Positions 1 to 8,070 of a stretch of 10,361 nucleotides of DNA are shown here, piece after piece. This DNA is from JADGGM01 sp035277485 (lineage in GTDB: Bacteria; Gemmatimonadota; Gemmatimonadetes; Gemmatimonadales; Gemmatimonadaceae): positions 1-10,361 of the forward strand of contig DATEKK010000112.1 in the NCBI GenBank assembly GCA_035277485.1. The letters are read 5' to 3'. The notes beneath the pieces were generated by a model that worked only from the letters and a program-made list of their open reading frames with translations, was not told where the DNA came from and searched no databases. The position numbers were made by a program, and so were the translations under genes. The number at the start of each line of letters is the position of its first letter. Within the stretch, counting starts at the first letter, position 1.

Positions 1-1019
1 CCGCGATCCTCGCGGCGGCCCCCCAGCTCGACCCGCGCCGCACGCCGGCCGGCATGCCCGTGGCGGTGCGCACGGCCCGCGGCGATTCGACACCGTCCGA
101 GGTGGTGTTCCAGCTCGCCGTCGACCGGCTGGTTCACGTTAGGCGGTTAGGCGACAGCACGTGGACCGGCGCCGAGGAACGGCTGCCGTGGCAGACGGAT
201 ACGATCGCCGTGCACGGCGTGATCTCGTCCAACCTCTACGCCGCCCTCGACGACTCGGCGGCCACCATCCTGCCGAAAGGTGCGCGCTCCGAGCTCGCCT
301 GGTCGCTCGCCGACATTTATGAGTATCGCGTCGACATGAGCCGCGAGCTCCAACCGGGCGACGCGTTCCGCGTGCTGTTCGAGCGCTCCCGAGGCCCGGG
401 CGGCGTCGTGCGCATCGGGGGTATCCTCGCGGCGCGTTTCGAGCTCTCGGGCAACGAGACCGACGCCGTGCGATTCACCAACGCGTCCGGGCGGTCGGAG
501 TACTTCGACCAGACCGGTCGTTCGATGCGCGCGGCGTTCCTGCGGGCGCCGCTCGAGTTCCGCCGCATCTCCAGCACCTTCGGCCGGCGCCTGCACCCGA
601 TTCTCGGCATCTGGCGCAACCACACGGGCACGGACTACGCGGCCAGCGAAGGGACTCCCGTGCGCGCCATCGGCGACGGCACCGTCATCTTCGCCGGTCG
701 CCGCGGCGGCTATGGCAACATGATCGACATTCGTCATCGCAACGGTATCGTGAGCCGCTACGGCCACCTGCGCGGATTCGCGCGCGGCATCCGGCCTGGC
801 CGGCAGGTGACCATTGGACAAACCATCGGCTACGTGGGGATGACCGGACTCGCGACCGGTCCGCATCTTCACTTCGAGATTTTGATCGACGGGCGGCAGC
901 GCGACCCGCGCACCGCGCTCAGGCGCGACACCGGTCTCCCCATCGCCGCCGCGGAGCACGCGCAGTTCGACGCCATGCGCGACACGCTGCTGGCGAAACT
1001 CTCGGGCGCCGTGGGGTAG
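1..1019 (+). CDS. M23 family murein endopeptidase (LytM/MepM-like), 5' partial
   Basis: A periplasmic zinc endopeptidase predicted to cleave peptide cross-links in peptidoglycan. The frame is open from base 3 to the left edge, so the ATG at 54 is probably an internal Met. The residues before it (ending PQLDPRRTPAGM) look like the end of a LysM/OapA-like wall-binding module. Counting from that Met, residues ~45-165 match the region that precedes the catalytic domain in MepM/Csd3-type proteins (HGVISSNLYAAL, LQPGDAFRVLFER, then RSMRAAFLRAPL). The catalytic LytM domain spans ~170-285. Its ligands and active-site residues are intact: H190 and D194 in HTGTD, H238 in YGHL, and H271/H273 in GPHLHFE. 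The signal peptide would lie off the window. The next gene begins 54 bp downstream in the same direction. Family assignment is firm; the exact substrate bond is inferred. Confidence 0.93.
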   Translation, partial: AILAAAPQLDPRRTPAGMPVAVRTARGDSTPSEVVFQLAVDRLVHVRRLGDSTWTGAEERLPWQTDTIAVHGVISSNLYAALDDSAATILPKGARSELAWSLADIYEYRVDMSRELQPGDAFRVLFERSRGPGGVVRIGGILAARFELSGNETDAVRFTNASGRSEYFDQTGRSMRAAFLRAPLEFRRISSTFGRRLHPILGIWRNHTGTDYAASEGTPVRAIGDGTVIFAGRRGGYGNMIDIRHRNGIVSRYGHLRGFARGIRPGRQVTIGQTIGYVGMTGLATGPHLHFEILIDGRQRDPRTALRRDTGLPIAAAEHAQFDAMRDTLLAKLSGAVG

Positions 1020-1073
1020 GGAAGGGACCTTTCCTGGTCACCTTCGCCACCCTGTCCGGCATCGTACGAGTCC

Positions 1074-2861
1074 GTGTTCTCCTGGATCATCGCGGTCGTC
1101 ATGGGCGTGGGGATCGCCGCCTGGCTGTATCCGAGGCGGTGGTTCCTGGCGGCGCTGCGCGCGCTCGCGATTGCGTTAGGCATGGCGCTCCTGCTCGACG
1201 CGCCCGCGGGGCCGCGCCACCCGCTGCCGCCGTTGGTGGCCCTCGATGCATCGGAGAGCTGGACACGCGATGGCGACACCACGCTGTGGGCGAGCGCGCG
1301 CCGCCAGGCGCAGGCGCTCAGGCCCGACTCGGTGCTGCTGTTTGGCGACAGCGTGCGCCGCGCGCCGCGCACGCCGGTGCCGGCCGACGTGTCGACCCGC
1401 GCCCGCGCGCTCGCCGAGCGTGCGTTAGGCGCGGGGCGTCCGCTGGACCTCATCACCGACGGCGAGATCGACGACCCCGCCGCGCTGCCCGGATTCCCCG
1501 CGGGCTCGCGCATCGTGGTGCTCGCGCATCCGCCGGTACATGACGTGGCCGTCGTGTCGGTGGACGCGCCGCGCGCGGCCGTGAGCGGCGACACGGTGGA
1601 CCTGCGCGTGGGGGTGCGCGCCGACTCGCTCGCCACGCCGGCCGGCACGCTGCGCATTCTGTTAGGCGGACGCGAGCTCGCGTCGGTGCCGCTCGATTCG
1701 ATGCCCGCCCGCGCCGAGCGGACGCTCACGGTGCGCGCGCCGATTTCGGGGCCCGTTGGGCCGTCGGTGCTCGACGCGGTCGTGACCGTGCCCGGAGACC
1801 GCGAGGCGCGAAACGATACGTTAGGCGTGGCCGTGGACGTCGCGCGCGCGGCCGGCGCCGTGCTCGCGTCCACGTCGCCCGATTTCGACGCGCGGTTCGT
1901 GTTGCCCGTGCTGCGCGGCGCGGTCGCGCTGCCCACGCGCGCGTACTATCGCGTCGCGCCCGGCCAATGGCGCCAGGACGGATCGCTCGCGCCGGTAGAT
2001 GAACGCACGGTGAAAGGCGCGATGCACGACGCGCCGCTCGCCATCCTGCACGGCGACACGAGCTACTTCGGCCCGCCGCGCACCGCAATGACGGGCTCGC
2101 TCGCGCTCATCGTGCCGTCCGGCGACACCACCGGCGAGTGGTACGCGATCGACGCGCCGGCATCACCCATCGCGGGTGCGCTCGGCGGGATCGTGTGGGA
2201 CAGCCTGCCGCCGATCACCGTATCGGATCGCGCACCCACCGGCGAGTGGGAGGCGCTCACGGTGGCTCGGGCACGCCAGTACGATCGTCGCGCCGCGATC
2301 GCGGGTGGCTCGGCCAATGGCCGGCGCGTGGTCGTGGTGAGTGCGTCGGGTTTCTGGCGCTGGCAGTTCCGCGGAGGCGCGAGCGCCGACGCGTTCGTCG
2401 CGCTGTGGGGGAGTATATTTGATTGGTTGAGCGCGGAACGTCCCGATCCGCGAGCGGCCATGCCAGCCGAGGGCGTGGTGCGCGCGGGCGATCCCGTGCG
2501 TTGGCGGCGCGGAACGGGCGCGGCCAAGGACAGCGTGGTGCGCGTGGTGCTGCGTCGTCGTGGTACGGCGCGGGATGATTCGCTTACACTGCGCTTCGGC
2601 GCGGGCGCAACGGTTGCGCAGACGGATCCGATGTCGCCCGGCGTGTACGACGTGCGGGTCACGGGCGGCGCCGCGGTGCTCGTGGTGAATCCGTCGCGCG
2701 AGCTCCTGCCGCGCGCGAGCGGCGTGCGGGCCGGCCCGGTGGGCGGCGCGACGTCGTTCGGCGACCAGCCGCGGCTTCGCGACATGTGGTGGAGCTACGT
2801 CGCGCTCATCGCGGCGCTGTGCGCCGAGTGGTTGATGCGCCGCAAACGCGGCCTCAGGTAG
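1074..2861 (+). CDS. Membrane-anchored von Willebrand A-like protein with amidotransferase-like region
   Basis: A 595-residue protein whose specific function I do not recognise. Two hydrophobic segments at ~3-19 and ~25-42 form an N-terminal hairpin, and another at ~572-588 ends in an RRKRGLR tail, so most of the chain probably lies outside the cytoplasm. Residues 52-150 resemble a degenerate vWA fold: D58-A-S60-E-S62 matches the MIDAS DxSxS pattern and T128-D129-G130 could be the later MIDAS acidic loop. Residues ~155-255 look like an Ig/CARDB-type beta domain. Residues ~262-455 resemble the glutamine-amidotransferase-like region of large bacterial vWA membrane proteins (for example GFWRWQFRGG followed by FDWLSAERPDP), with no evident catalytic Cys triad. 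This layout recalls BatA-like proteins. The GTG start lies just before the first membrane segment and has no clear Shine-Dalgarno. It contains four GTTAGGC words. Confidence 0.8.
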   Translation: MFSWIIAVVMGVGIAAWLYPRRWFLAALRALAIALGMALLLDAPAGPRHPLPPLVALDASESWTRDGDTTLWASARRQAQALRPDSVLLFGDSVRRAPRTPVPADVSTRARALAERALGAGRPLDLITDGEIDDPAALPGFPAGSRIVVLAHPPVHDVAVVSVDAPRAAVSGDTVDLRVGVRADSLATPAGTLRILLGGRELASVPLDSMPARAERTLTVRAPISGPVGPSVLDAVVTVPGDREARNDTLGVAVDVARAAGAVLASTSPDFDARFVLPVLRGAVALPTRAYYRVAPGQWRQDGSLAPVDERTVKGAMHDAPLAILHGDTSYFGPPRTAMTGSLALIVPSGDTTGEWYAIDAPASPIAGALGGIVWDSLPPITVSDRAPTGEWEALTVARARQYDRRAAIAGGSANGRRVVVVSASGFWRWQFRGGASADAFVALWGSIFDWLSAERPDPRAAMPAEGVVRAGDPVRWRRGTGAAKDSVVRVVLRRRGTARDDSLTLRFGAGATVAQTDPMSPGVYDVRVTGGAAVLVVNPSRELLPRASGVRAGPVGGATSFGDQPRLRDMWWSYVALIAALCAEWLMRRKRGLR

Positions 2862-2900
2862 CGGCGCGTTTCGCCTAACTGAATCTCGAACCGGGTATCC

Positions 2901-3827
2901 ATGCGCATTCTTCGCCGCGCCGACGACGCACCGCGACGCTCCCTGTGGCAGCGCCTGAGGGACGTCGCGTTGTTCGATGTCGGCACGCTCGTCCGCGGCG
3001 GCGTCACCGCCGGCTCGCTCGAGCGCCTCGAGGAGCTGCTGCTCGACGCCGACTTCGGCGTGCCGGTGAGCGTGCGCCTCGTGGGCGATGTCGAGACGGC
3101 GGCGAAGCTTGGGCTTGTGCGCACGCAGGATGAGTTCGTGGACGCGCTGCGCACGGGTGTCGAGAAGTCCCTGGTTGCGGGCAAGAGCGATCCGGCCGTT
3201 GCGTTAGGCGCCGTGCCCACCGTCATCCTGGTGGTGGGTGTGAACGGCGCCGGCAAGACGACGTTCATCGCCAAGCTCGCGTCGCGTCTCAGGAAGCAGG
3301 GCAAGCAGGTAGTGGTGGCAGCGGGCGACACGTATCGCGCCGGAGCGATCGACCAACTGCGCGTGTGGGCCGATCGCGTGGGTGCGCAATTCGTGGGCAG
3401 CGCGCCGGGCAGCGATCCGGCGGCGGTTGCGTACAACGCCATCGATTCGGCGATGGCGCGGCGCGCCGACATCGTGATCGTGGACACGGCGGGACGCCTG
3501 CACACGCAGGACGACCTCATGGGCGAGCTGCAGAAAGTTGCGCGCGTGATCGGCAAGCGGTTGCCCGGCGCGCCGCACGAGACGCTGCTCGTGCTGGACG
3601 GCACCATCGGCCAGAACGCGGTGGCGCAGGCGCGCTCGTTCTCGGCGTCGGTGCCGCTCACGGGCGTCGTGATCACGAAGCTCGACGGCACGGCCAAAGG
3701 CGGCATCGTCGTGGCCGTGCACGAAGCGCTCGATGTCCCCATCAAGTTCGTCGGCGTCGGCGAGAAGGCCGATGACCTGGTGCCGTTCGACGCCGCGCAG
3801 TACGCCCGCGATCTGTTCGCCGAGTGA
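2901..3827 (+). CDS. ftsY: Signal recognition particle receptor FtsY
   Basis: SRP-family GTPase that docks ribosome-SRP complexes at the inner membrane for co-translational insertion. At 308 residues it is essentially the NG core: a short basic N-terminus (MRILRRADDAPRRSLWQRLR, a possible membrane-binding helix), the helical N domain at ~20-100 with LEELLLDADFGV, then the G domain. GTPase elements are intact: G1 GVNGAGKT at 113-120, DTYRAGAIDQL at 143-153, G3 DTAGR at 195-199, G4 TKLD at 259-262, and GVGEKADDLVPFD at 285-297. The long acidic A domain of E. coli FtsY is absent, as is common outside Enterobacteria. The ATG lies 39 bp after the previous stop without an obvious Shine-Dalgarno, and GCCTAAC sits 21 nt upstream. 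It is likely co-transcribed with its neighbours. Identity is essentially certain. Confidence 0.97.
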   Translation: MRILRRADDAPRRSLWQRLRDVALFDVGTLVRGGVTAGSLERLEELLLDADFGVPVSVRLVGDVETAAKLGLVRTQDEFVDALRTGVEKSLVAGKSDPAVALGAVPTVILVVGVNGAGKTTFIAKLASRLRKQGKQVVVAAGDTYRAGAIDQLRVWADRVGAQFVGSAPGSDPAAVAYNAIDSAMARRADIVIVDTAGRLHTQDDLMGELQKVARVIGKRLPGAPHETLLVLDGTIGQNAVAQARSFSASVPLTGVVITKLDGTAKGGIVVAVHEALDVPIKFVGVGEKADDLVPFDAAQYARDLFAE

Positions 3828-3840
3828 GCTGACCGTTCGC

Positions 3841-3878
3841 TCCGGTCATGTCCGGCCGTGTTCGGCCGTGTCCGCCTT
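3841..3878 (+). repeat. Intergenic repeat upstream of recG (copy 1)
   Basis: Three and a half 10-bp tandem units: TCCGGTCATG, TCCGGCCGTG, TTCGGCCGTG, then TCCGCC. The block fills most of the gap between ftsY and recG. A near copy of the whole block lies just after recG at 5989-6027; the two agree at about 34 of 39 aligned positions, with one gap. It is not coding. Confidence 0.75.
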
Positions 3879-3891
3879 CTTCGCCTAACCC

Positions 3892-5979
3892 GTGCCTGGT
3901 CTCGATACCAACGTCGCGTATCTGAAAGGCGTGGGTCCCCGCCGCGCCGAGGCGCTGCACCGCCTCGGCGTCCGCACGGCGCGCGACCTGTTGTACCACC
4001 TGCCGCACCGCTACCACGACGCGAGCACCATCGCGCGCATCTCCACGCTCACGCCGGGCATGGACGCGACGGTGATCGGAACTGTGATCTCGAAGGGCAT
4101 CATCCCCACGCGCAAAGGCCTGCGGATTTTTCAGGCCGTGTTGAAGGACAGCACGGGGCTCATCGAAGCCGCGTGGCCCGGCCAGCCGTTCCTCGACCGC
4201 GTCGTGAACAAGGACGACGTGCTGCTCGTCGGCGGGCGCGTGCGATTTTTCCACGGGCGGCAGCTGCAGCCGCGCGAGATGGTGAACCTGGGGCCCGCGA
4301 ACGACACCGACGACGTGACGGCAGGCCGCGTGCTCGCGGTGTATCCGGCCACGGAAGGCCTGTCGTTCAAGCAGATTCGCGCGATCGTGCACGCGCACCT
4401 GGACGCGCTGCTTCCGTTAGTCCGCGAGTCGCTGCCGCACGAGCTCATGGAGCGCGCGGGCGTGCCGCCGCTTCGCGAGGCGCTGCGCATGGTGCACCGT
4501 CCCGCGTCGCTCGAGGAAGCGGAGCGCGGCCGGACCAGGCTCGCGCTCGAGGAAGCGTTGTTCGTGAGCCTGTTGCAGCAGCGGGCGAAAGAGTTGGCGC
4601 GCGAGCGGCGCGCGGGGATCTCGTTCGAGAACAAGCGCGAGCTCACGAGCCGTTTGAAGCACGAGCTGCCGTTCGAGCTCACGGGCGCGCAGACGCGCGC
4701 GATCCGCGAGATCGTGGCCGACATGTGCGGCGACCGGCGCATGCACCGCTTGCTGCAGGGCGATGTGGGGAGCGGCAAGACAGTGGTGGCGTTGTTCGCC
4801 GCGCTCCTGGCGGTGGAGAACGGTTACCAGGCGGCCATCATGGCGCCCACCGAGCTGTTGGCGGAGCAGCACGCACGGACGTTCGGCGGGCTGCTCGCTC
4901 CGTTAGGCATGGAGCCGGTGCTCGTCACCGGCAGCCTCTCCGCGGCGGAGCGCCGTGCTCGCGCCGCGCGCCTGGCCGGCCGGTCGCCGCTCATCGCCGT
5001 GGGCACGCACGCGCTGGTGCAGGAAGACACGCGGTTCGGCCGGTTGGGCTTCGTCGCCATCGACGAGCAGCAGCGTTTTGGGGTCGAGCAGCGCGAAGCG
5101 TTAGGCGCCAAAGCCGCCGCCGGCGCGCCCGACGGCCGCCCCGACGTGCTGCTCCTGAGCGCCACGCCCATCCCGCGCTCGCTCGCGCTCACGGCGTTCG
5201 GCGATCTCGACATCAGCGTCTTGGACGAGCGCCCGCCCGGCCGTCTGCCGGTGAAGACCCTGCTTCGCCCGAGGTCGCGCCGTGCCTCGGTGCTCGGCGC
5301 CATCGAGCGCGAGCTGGCCGCGGGACGCCAGGCGTATGTGGTGTATCCCGTGATCGAGGAATCCGAGAAGACGGACCTCAAAGCCGCCGTCACGATGCAC
5401 GCCGAGCTCGCGGCGGGACCGTTCGCGCACCGGCGCGTGGCGCTGCTGCACGGCCGCCTCCCATCCGAGGAGCGCGACCAGGTGATGCGGCAGTTCCGCG
5501 ACCACGAGGTCGACGTTCTGGTGGCCACCACCGTGGTGGAGGTGGGCATCGACGTGCCCAACGCGACGGTGATGCTGATCGAGCACCCGGAGCGCTTCGG
5601 CCTGTCGCAGCTCCACCAGCTTCGCGGCCGCGTCGGCCGCGGCGGCTCCGCCAGCTACTGCATTTTGTTAGGCGACCCGGGCCCCGAGACGCGCGCCCGC
5701 CTCGAGGTGTTCGTCGGCACCGACGATGGCTTCGAGATCGCCCGCGCCGATCTCCGCCTCCGGGGCATGGGCGACCTGTTCGGCGCCCAACAGAGCGGCG
5801 AGCCCACGTTCCGCATTGCCGACCCGCTCAAGGACGAATCGCTCTTCGCCATTGCGCGCGCCGCCGCCGAAGAGATTCTTGCGTCGGACCCGGACCTCCG
5901 CCATCGCGAACACGCGCCGCTCCGAGCTGCGTTAGGCGAGAGGTATCAACGGGCGATGGAGCTGTTCCGGGTCGGATAG
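3892..5979 (+). CDS. recG: ATP-dependent DNA helicase RecG
   Basis: Double-stranded DNA translocase that regresses stalled replication forks and branch-migrates recombination intermediates. At 695 residues it has full family length. An N-terminal wedge/OB region begins with YLKGVGPRRAEAL (10-22) and DLLYHLPHRYHD (32-43). Helicase motifs follow: motif I GDVGSGKT at 290-297, Ia APTELLAEQH at 318-327, II DEQQ at 391-394, III LLSATPIPRS at 421-430, then ATTVVEVGIDVPNATVMLIE (545-564) and QLRGRVGRGG (576-585). The C-terminal RecG-specific element is LRGMGDLFGAQQSG at 623-636. Motif II is DEQQ rather than the commoner DEQH, and GAQQSG replaces the usual GTRQSG. The GTG start directly follows a GCCTAAC word and has no Shine-Dalgarno. 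It contains four GTTAGGC words, all encoding Leu-Gly. It is the last gene of the plus-strand cluster and converges on the lipoprotein gene. Confidence 0.97.
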   Translation: MPGLDTNVAYLKGVGPRRAEALHRLGVRTARDLLYHLPHRYHDASTIARISTLTPGMDATVIGTVISKGIIPTRKGLRIFQAVLKDSTGLIEAAWPGQPFLDRVVNKDDVLLVGGRVRFFHGRQLQPREMVNLGPANDTDDVTAGRVLAVYPATEGLSFKQIRAIVHAHLDALLPLVRESLPHELMERAGVPPLREALRMVHRPASLEEAERGRTRLALEEALFVSLLQQRAKELARERRAGISFENKRELTSRLKHELPFELTGAQTRAIREIVADMCGDRRMHRLLQGDVGSGKTVVALFAALLAVENGYQAAIMAPTELLAEQHARTFGGLLAPLGMEPVLVTGSLSAAERRARAARLAGRSPLIAVGTHALVQEDTRFGRLGFVAIDEQQRFGVEQREALGAKAAAGAPDGRPDVLLLSATPIPRSLALTAFGDLDISVLDERPPGRLPVKTLLRPRSRRASVLGAIERELAAGRQAYVVYPVIEESEKTDLKAAVTMHAELAAGPFAHRRVALLHGRLPSEERDQVMRQFRDHEVDVLVATTVVEVGIDVPNATVMLIEHPERFGLSQLHQLRGRVGRGGSASYCILLGDPGPETRARLEVFVGTDDGFEIARADLRLRGMGDLFGAQQSGEPTFRIADPLKDESLFAIARAAAEEILASDPDLRHREHAPLRAALGERYQRAMELFRVG

Positions 5980-5980
5980 C

Positions 5981-6001
5981 GGACACGATCCGGTCGTGTC
6001 C
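5981..6001. terminator. Possible bidirectional hairpin between convergent genes
   Basis: A perfect 8-bp inverted repeat, GGACACGA at 5981-5988 and TCGTGTCC at 5994-6001, with a 5-nt loop. It sits 2 bp after the recG stop and 25 bp from the end of the opposing lipoprotein gene. No T-tract follows on either strand, so it is not a standard intrinsic terminator; it may act with Rho or stabilise 3' ends. Confidence 0.45.
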
Positions 6002-6027
6002 GGCACTGTCCGCGCCGTGTCCGCCTT
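5989..6027 (+). repeat. Intergenic repeat downstream of recG (copy 2)
   Basis: Near copy of the 3841-3878 block, in the same orientation. It begins within the hairpin at 5981-6001 and ends inside the stop codon of the opposing lipoprotein gene. The decamer units are less regular here: TCCGGTCGTG, TCCGGCACTG, an 11-base unit, then TCCGCC. Confidence 0.75.
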
Positions 6028-6577
6028 ACGGGGTTCTCTCCTGCAACCGCTTCTTGATCCGCTCGAGCTCGGCGTTGGTCTTGTCCAGCTGATCGCGCAG
6101 GGCCTTGATCTCCTTCTGGAGATCATCCTCCCGCTGCTGCGCCTTCTGCGCATCGGCGACCCGCGCCGAGTCGTTGAACGCCACCACCGGCGCCCGTTGG
6201 GCGAGCGAATCGAGCTCCGCCGCGATGCGCCGCAGCGTCGCCGCTTCGGCGCGGTGCAGGGAGGTCGTCGTGTCGGAGAGATATTCGTCCAGCCGCTCCG
6301 TGGCCGCCCGCGCACTACCGCCGCGGTTCGCCGGATCCAGCTTGAACAGCGCGCGCCAGTACGTCGCGTCGCGCGCCTCGGGGCTCGACGGGTAGCGCTG
6401 CATGAACTCGTACAGCGCCTTGTCGGCGTCGTCGAAGTGGCCTAACGCAACCTGGTTCTTGGCGGCGGTGAGCGTGCCGATCCAATCGTCGGCGGCGGGC
6501 GGCATGGTGCGTCGAGCAGAGGTCGTGGCGCACGCGGCGGCGAGCAGCGTGAACCCGACCCACAACCATCGCCTCAC
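6026..6577 (-). CDS. Small lipoprotein with TPR-like region and C-terminal coiled coil
   Basis: A 183-residue predicted lipoprotein. MRRWLWVGFTLLAAAC ends in a lipobox-like LAAAC with Cys16 as the lipidated residue; the lack of Asp after it suits outer-membrane sorting. Residues ~34-100 look like TPR-type helices, with a pattern typical of YbgF/BamD-like repeats (LGHFDDADKALYEFMQRYPSSPEARDATYW split across helices). Residues ~145-181 form a strongly charged heptad coiled coil. The GTG start shares a 4-base GTGA overlap with the kinase stop codon and has the clearest Shine-Dalgarno of the window (GGAG, complement of 6585-6588, 7 nt from the start), so translation is probably coupled to the kinase. 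The pairing resembles the QseE kinase with its lipoprotein QseG, though sequence homology to QseG cannot be claimed. Contains one GTTAGGC word. Confidence 0.85.
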   Translation of the reverse strand: MRRWLWVGFTLLAAACATTSARRTMPPAADDWIGTLTAAKNQVALGHFDDADKALYEFMQRYPSSPEARDATYWRALFKLDPANRGGSARAATERLDEYLSDTTTSLHRAEAATLRRIAAELDSLAQRAPVVAFNDSARVADAQKAQQREDDLQKEIKALRDQLDKTNAELERIKKRLQERTP

Positions 6578-8070
6578 GCCGGCACTCCGAGAATCGGCGT
6601 CCGCGGTCGCTCGTGCACGCGCCCGCCCGCGCGGAGCGGAAGCGTGAGATGGAACGTGGTCCCCACACCCACGATGCTCTCCACCGAGATCTGTCCCCCG
6701 TGCGCGACGACGATCTGCCGCGCGATCGCGAGTCCGAGTCCGCTGCCGGCGTGCGCCGCCGCGTCCTGGTTGTCCGCCTGGAAGAACTTCTCGAAAATAT
6801 GCGGCAACTGCTGCGGCGGAATGCCGGCACCCGTGTCGCGCACGTCCAGGTGCACCTGCTGATCCATCGCATCCACCAGGAGCTCGACCGAACCGCCGCG
6901 CTCCGTGAACTTGAACGCGTTCGCGACGAGGTTGCCGAGCACTTCGCTGATGCGGTCGGGATCCCAGAGCACTTCGGTGGGCAGCGGGCCCGCCCGCTCG
7001 ACGTGGAAGTCGATGCCGCGCTGCAGCGACAGCACCCGGAACGTCTCCTCGATCTCGGCCAGGAACACATCGAGGTTCGTTGGGCGAAGATCGAGTTTGC
7101 CGCCGCCCGCCTCGAAGCGGCTCACGTCCAACAACTGGTGCACGAGCCGCGACAGCGACCGCGTCTGCGAATCGAGCGTGCGCACGATCTCGTGCATCTT
7201 GGGCGACACCGGTCCGTACACGCCTTCGTCGATCAACTGCAGGTAGCCCAGGATGACATTGATCGGCGTCTTGAGCTCGTGCGACGCGACCGAGACGAAC
7301 TCGGCTTTCAGGCGGTCGAGCGCCGCGAGCTGGTGCGCCATCGAACCAAAGCTCTCCGCGAGATGTCCGAACTCATCTTTGCGTCTCGCGTTGACCCGCA
7401 GACGATATCCGAAATTGCCGTCGGCCATCTGCGCCATGCCGTGTTCGAGATCGCGGATGGGTCCGCCGATGGTGCGCCAGAGGAGAATCGATATGAAGAG
7501 CGCGAGCGTTGCCGCGACGAGCAGTCCGAGCGCCGCTGCGTTGCGCGCTTGTTCGGTTTCCGCTGTCGCTGCTGCCACGAGCCTGCTCGATCGGTCGCGC
7601 AACACGCCTTCGGCAGATGTCAGCTCGCGTTCGGTGGCTGCGATGGCGGGGATCAAGTGCTGCGTGGACACCGAGTCGGCGGTTCTGGCCTGGCCCGCCG
7701 CGGCCGCCGCGTACTCGCTCGGCACGAACGACGCCACCTGCGCCACGGCGCCGGCGATGCGCTTGGACGGCTGCTGCATGCCCAGGTGCGCGAGCGAATC
7801 AGCCGTGGCGGTGAGCACCGTGAGCTGTGAATCCATCGACGCGCGGATCGGCGGCTGGTGCAGGAACACGAGCGACAGGTCGAGGCGGCGAAGCTCGTCG
7901 GTGCCGGCGCGCATGCGGTTGAGCAGGAGGGACGCCGCGAACTCGCGCTTCTGCAGGGCGGTGGTAAAGGAGTGCAGCTTTTCCAGCGACTGGAGCGCCA
8001 GCAGCAATGGAACGAGAAGCACGAGCGCGATGGCGGACAGGCCCGCGCCTAACTTTGACCGAATGGTCAC
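6574..8070 (-). CDS. Membrane sensor histidine kinase (HAMP-HisKA-HATPase)
   Basis: A 498-residue inner-membrane sensor kinase. TM1 is at ~10-27, a helical periplasmic sensor at ~28-176 (like four-helix-bundle sensor domains), TM2 at ~179-198, then HAMP at ~199-250. In the HisKA domain the phosphoacceptor is H264 in SHELKTPINVILGY. The ATPase domain has the N box LGNLVANAFKFT (378-389, N384), G1 DTGAG (412-416), the F box FEKFF (426-430), and G2 GSGLGLAIARQIV (442-454). All catalytic boxes are intact. The GTG start gives a short cytoplasmic MTIRSK before TM1. It has no evident Shine-Dalgarno and overlaps by 4 bases the stop of a doubtful upstream ORF. No response regulator is in the window, so the partner is encoded elsewhere. 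The ligand is unknown. One GTTAGGC word lies at codons 7-8. Confidence 0.94.
   Translation of the reverse strand: MTIRSKLGAGLSAIALVLLVPLLLALQSLEKLHSFTTALQKREFAASLLLNRMRAGTDELRRLDLSLVFLHQPPIRASMDSQLTVLTATADSLAHLGMQQPSKRIAGAVAQVASFVPSEYAAAAAGQARTADSVSTQHLIPAIAATERELTSAEGVLRDRSSRLVAAATAETEQARNAAALGLLVAATLALFISILLWRTIGGPIRDLEHGMAQMADGNFGYRLRVNARRKDEFGHLAESFGSMAHQLAALDRLKAEFVSVASHELKTPINVILGYLQLIDEGVYGPVSPKMHEIVRTLDSQTRSLSRLVHQLLDVSRFEAGGGKLDLRPTNLDVFLAEIEETFRVLSLQRGIDFHVERAGPLPTEVLWDPDRISEVLGNLVANAFKFTERGGSVELLVDAMDQQVHLDVRDTGAGIPPQQLPHIFEKFFQADNQDAAAHAGSGLGLAIARQIVVAHGGQISVESIVGVGTTFHLTLPLRAGGRVHERPRTPILGVPA

Noticed and set aside
54..56. ATG as the start of the M23 gene
   Set aside because: The frame is open and protein-like to the left edge, with a wall-binding-like sequence before this Met, so the gene is truncated by the window.
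147..959. Long minus-strand open frame opposite the M23 peptidase gene
   Set aside because: It is antisense to a clearly conserved peptidase, and its composition is typical of a high-GC shadow frame.
3858..6092. 744-codon plus-strand frame overlapping recG in another frame
   Set aside because: Arg/Ala/Pro/His-rich low-information translation; the RecG frame has all family motifs.
6613..7830. 405-codon plus-strand frame opposite the histidine kinase
   Set aside because: Shadow of the kinase, which carries intact H, N, G1, F and G2 boxes on the minus strand.
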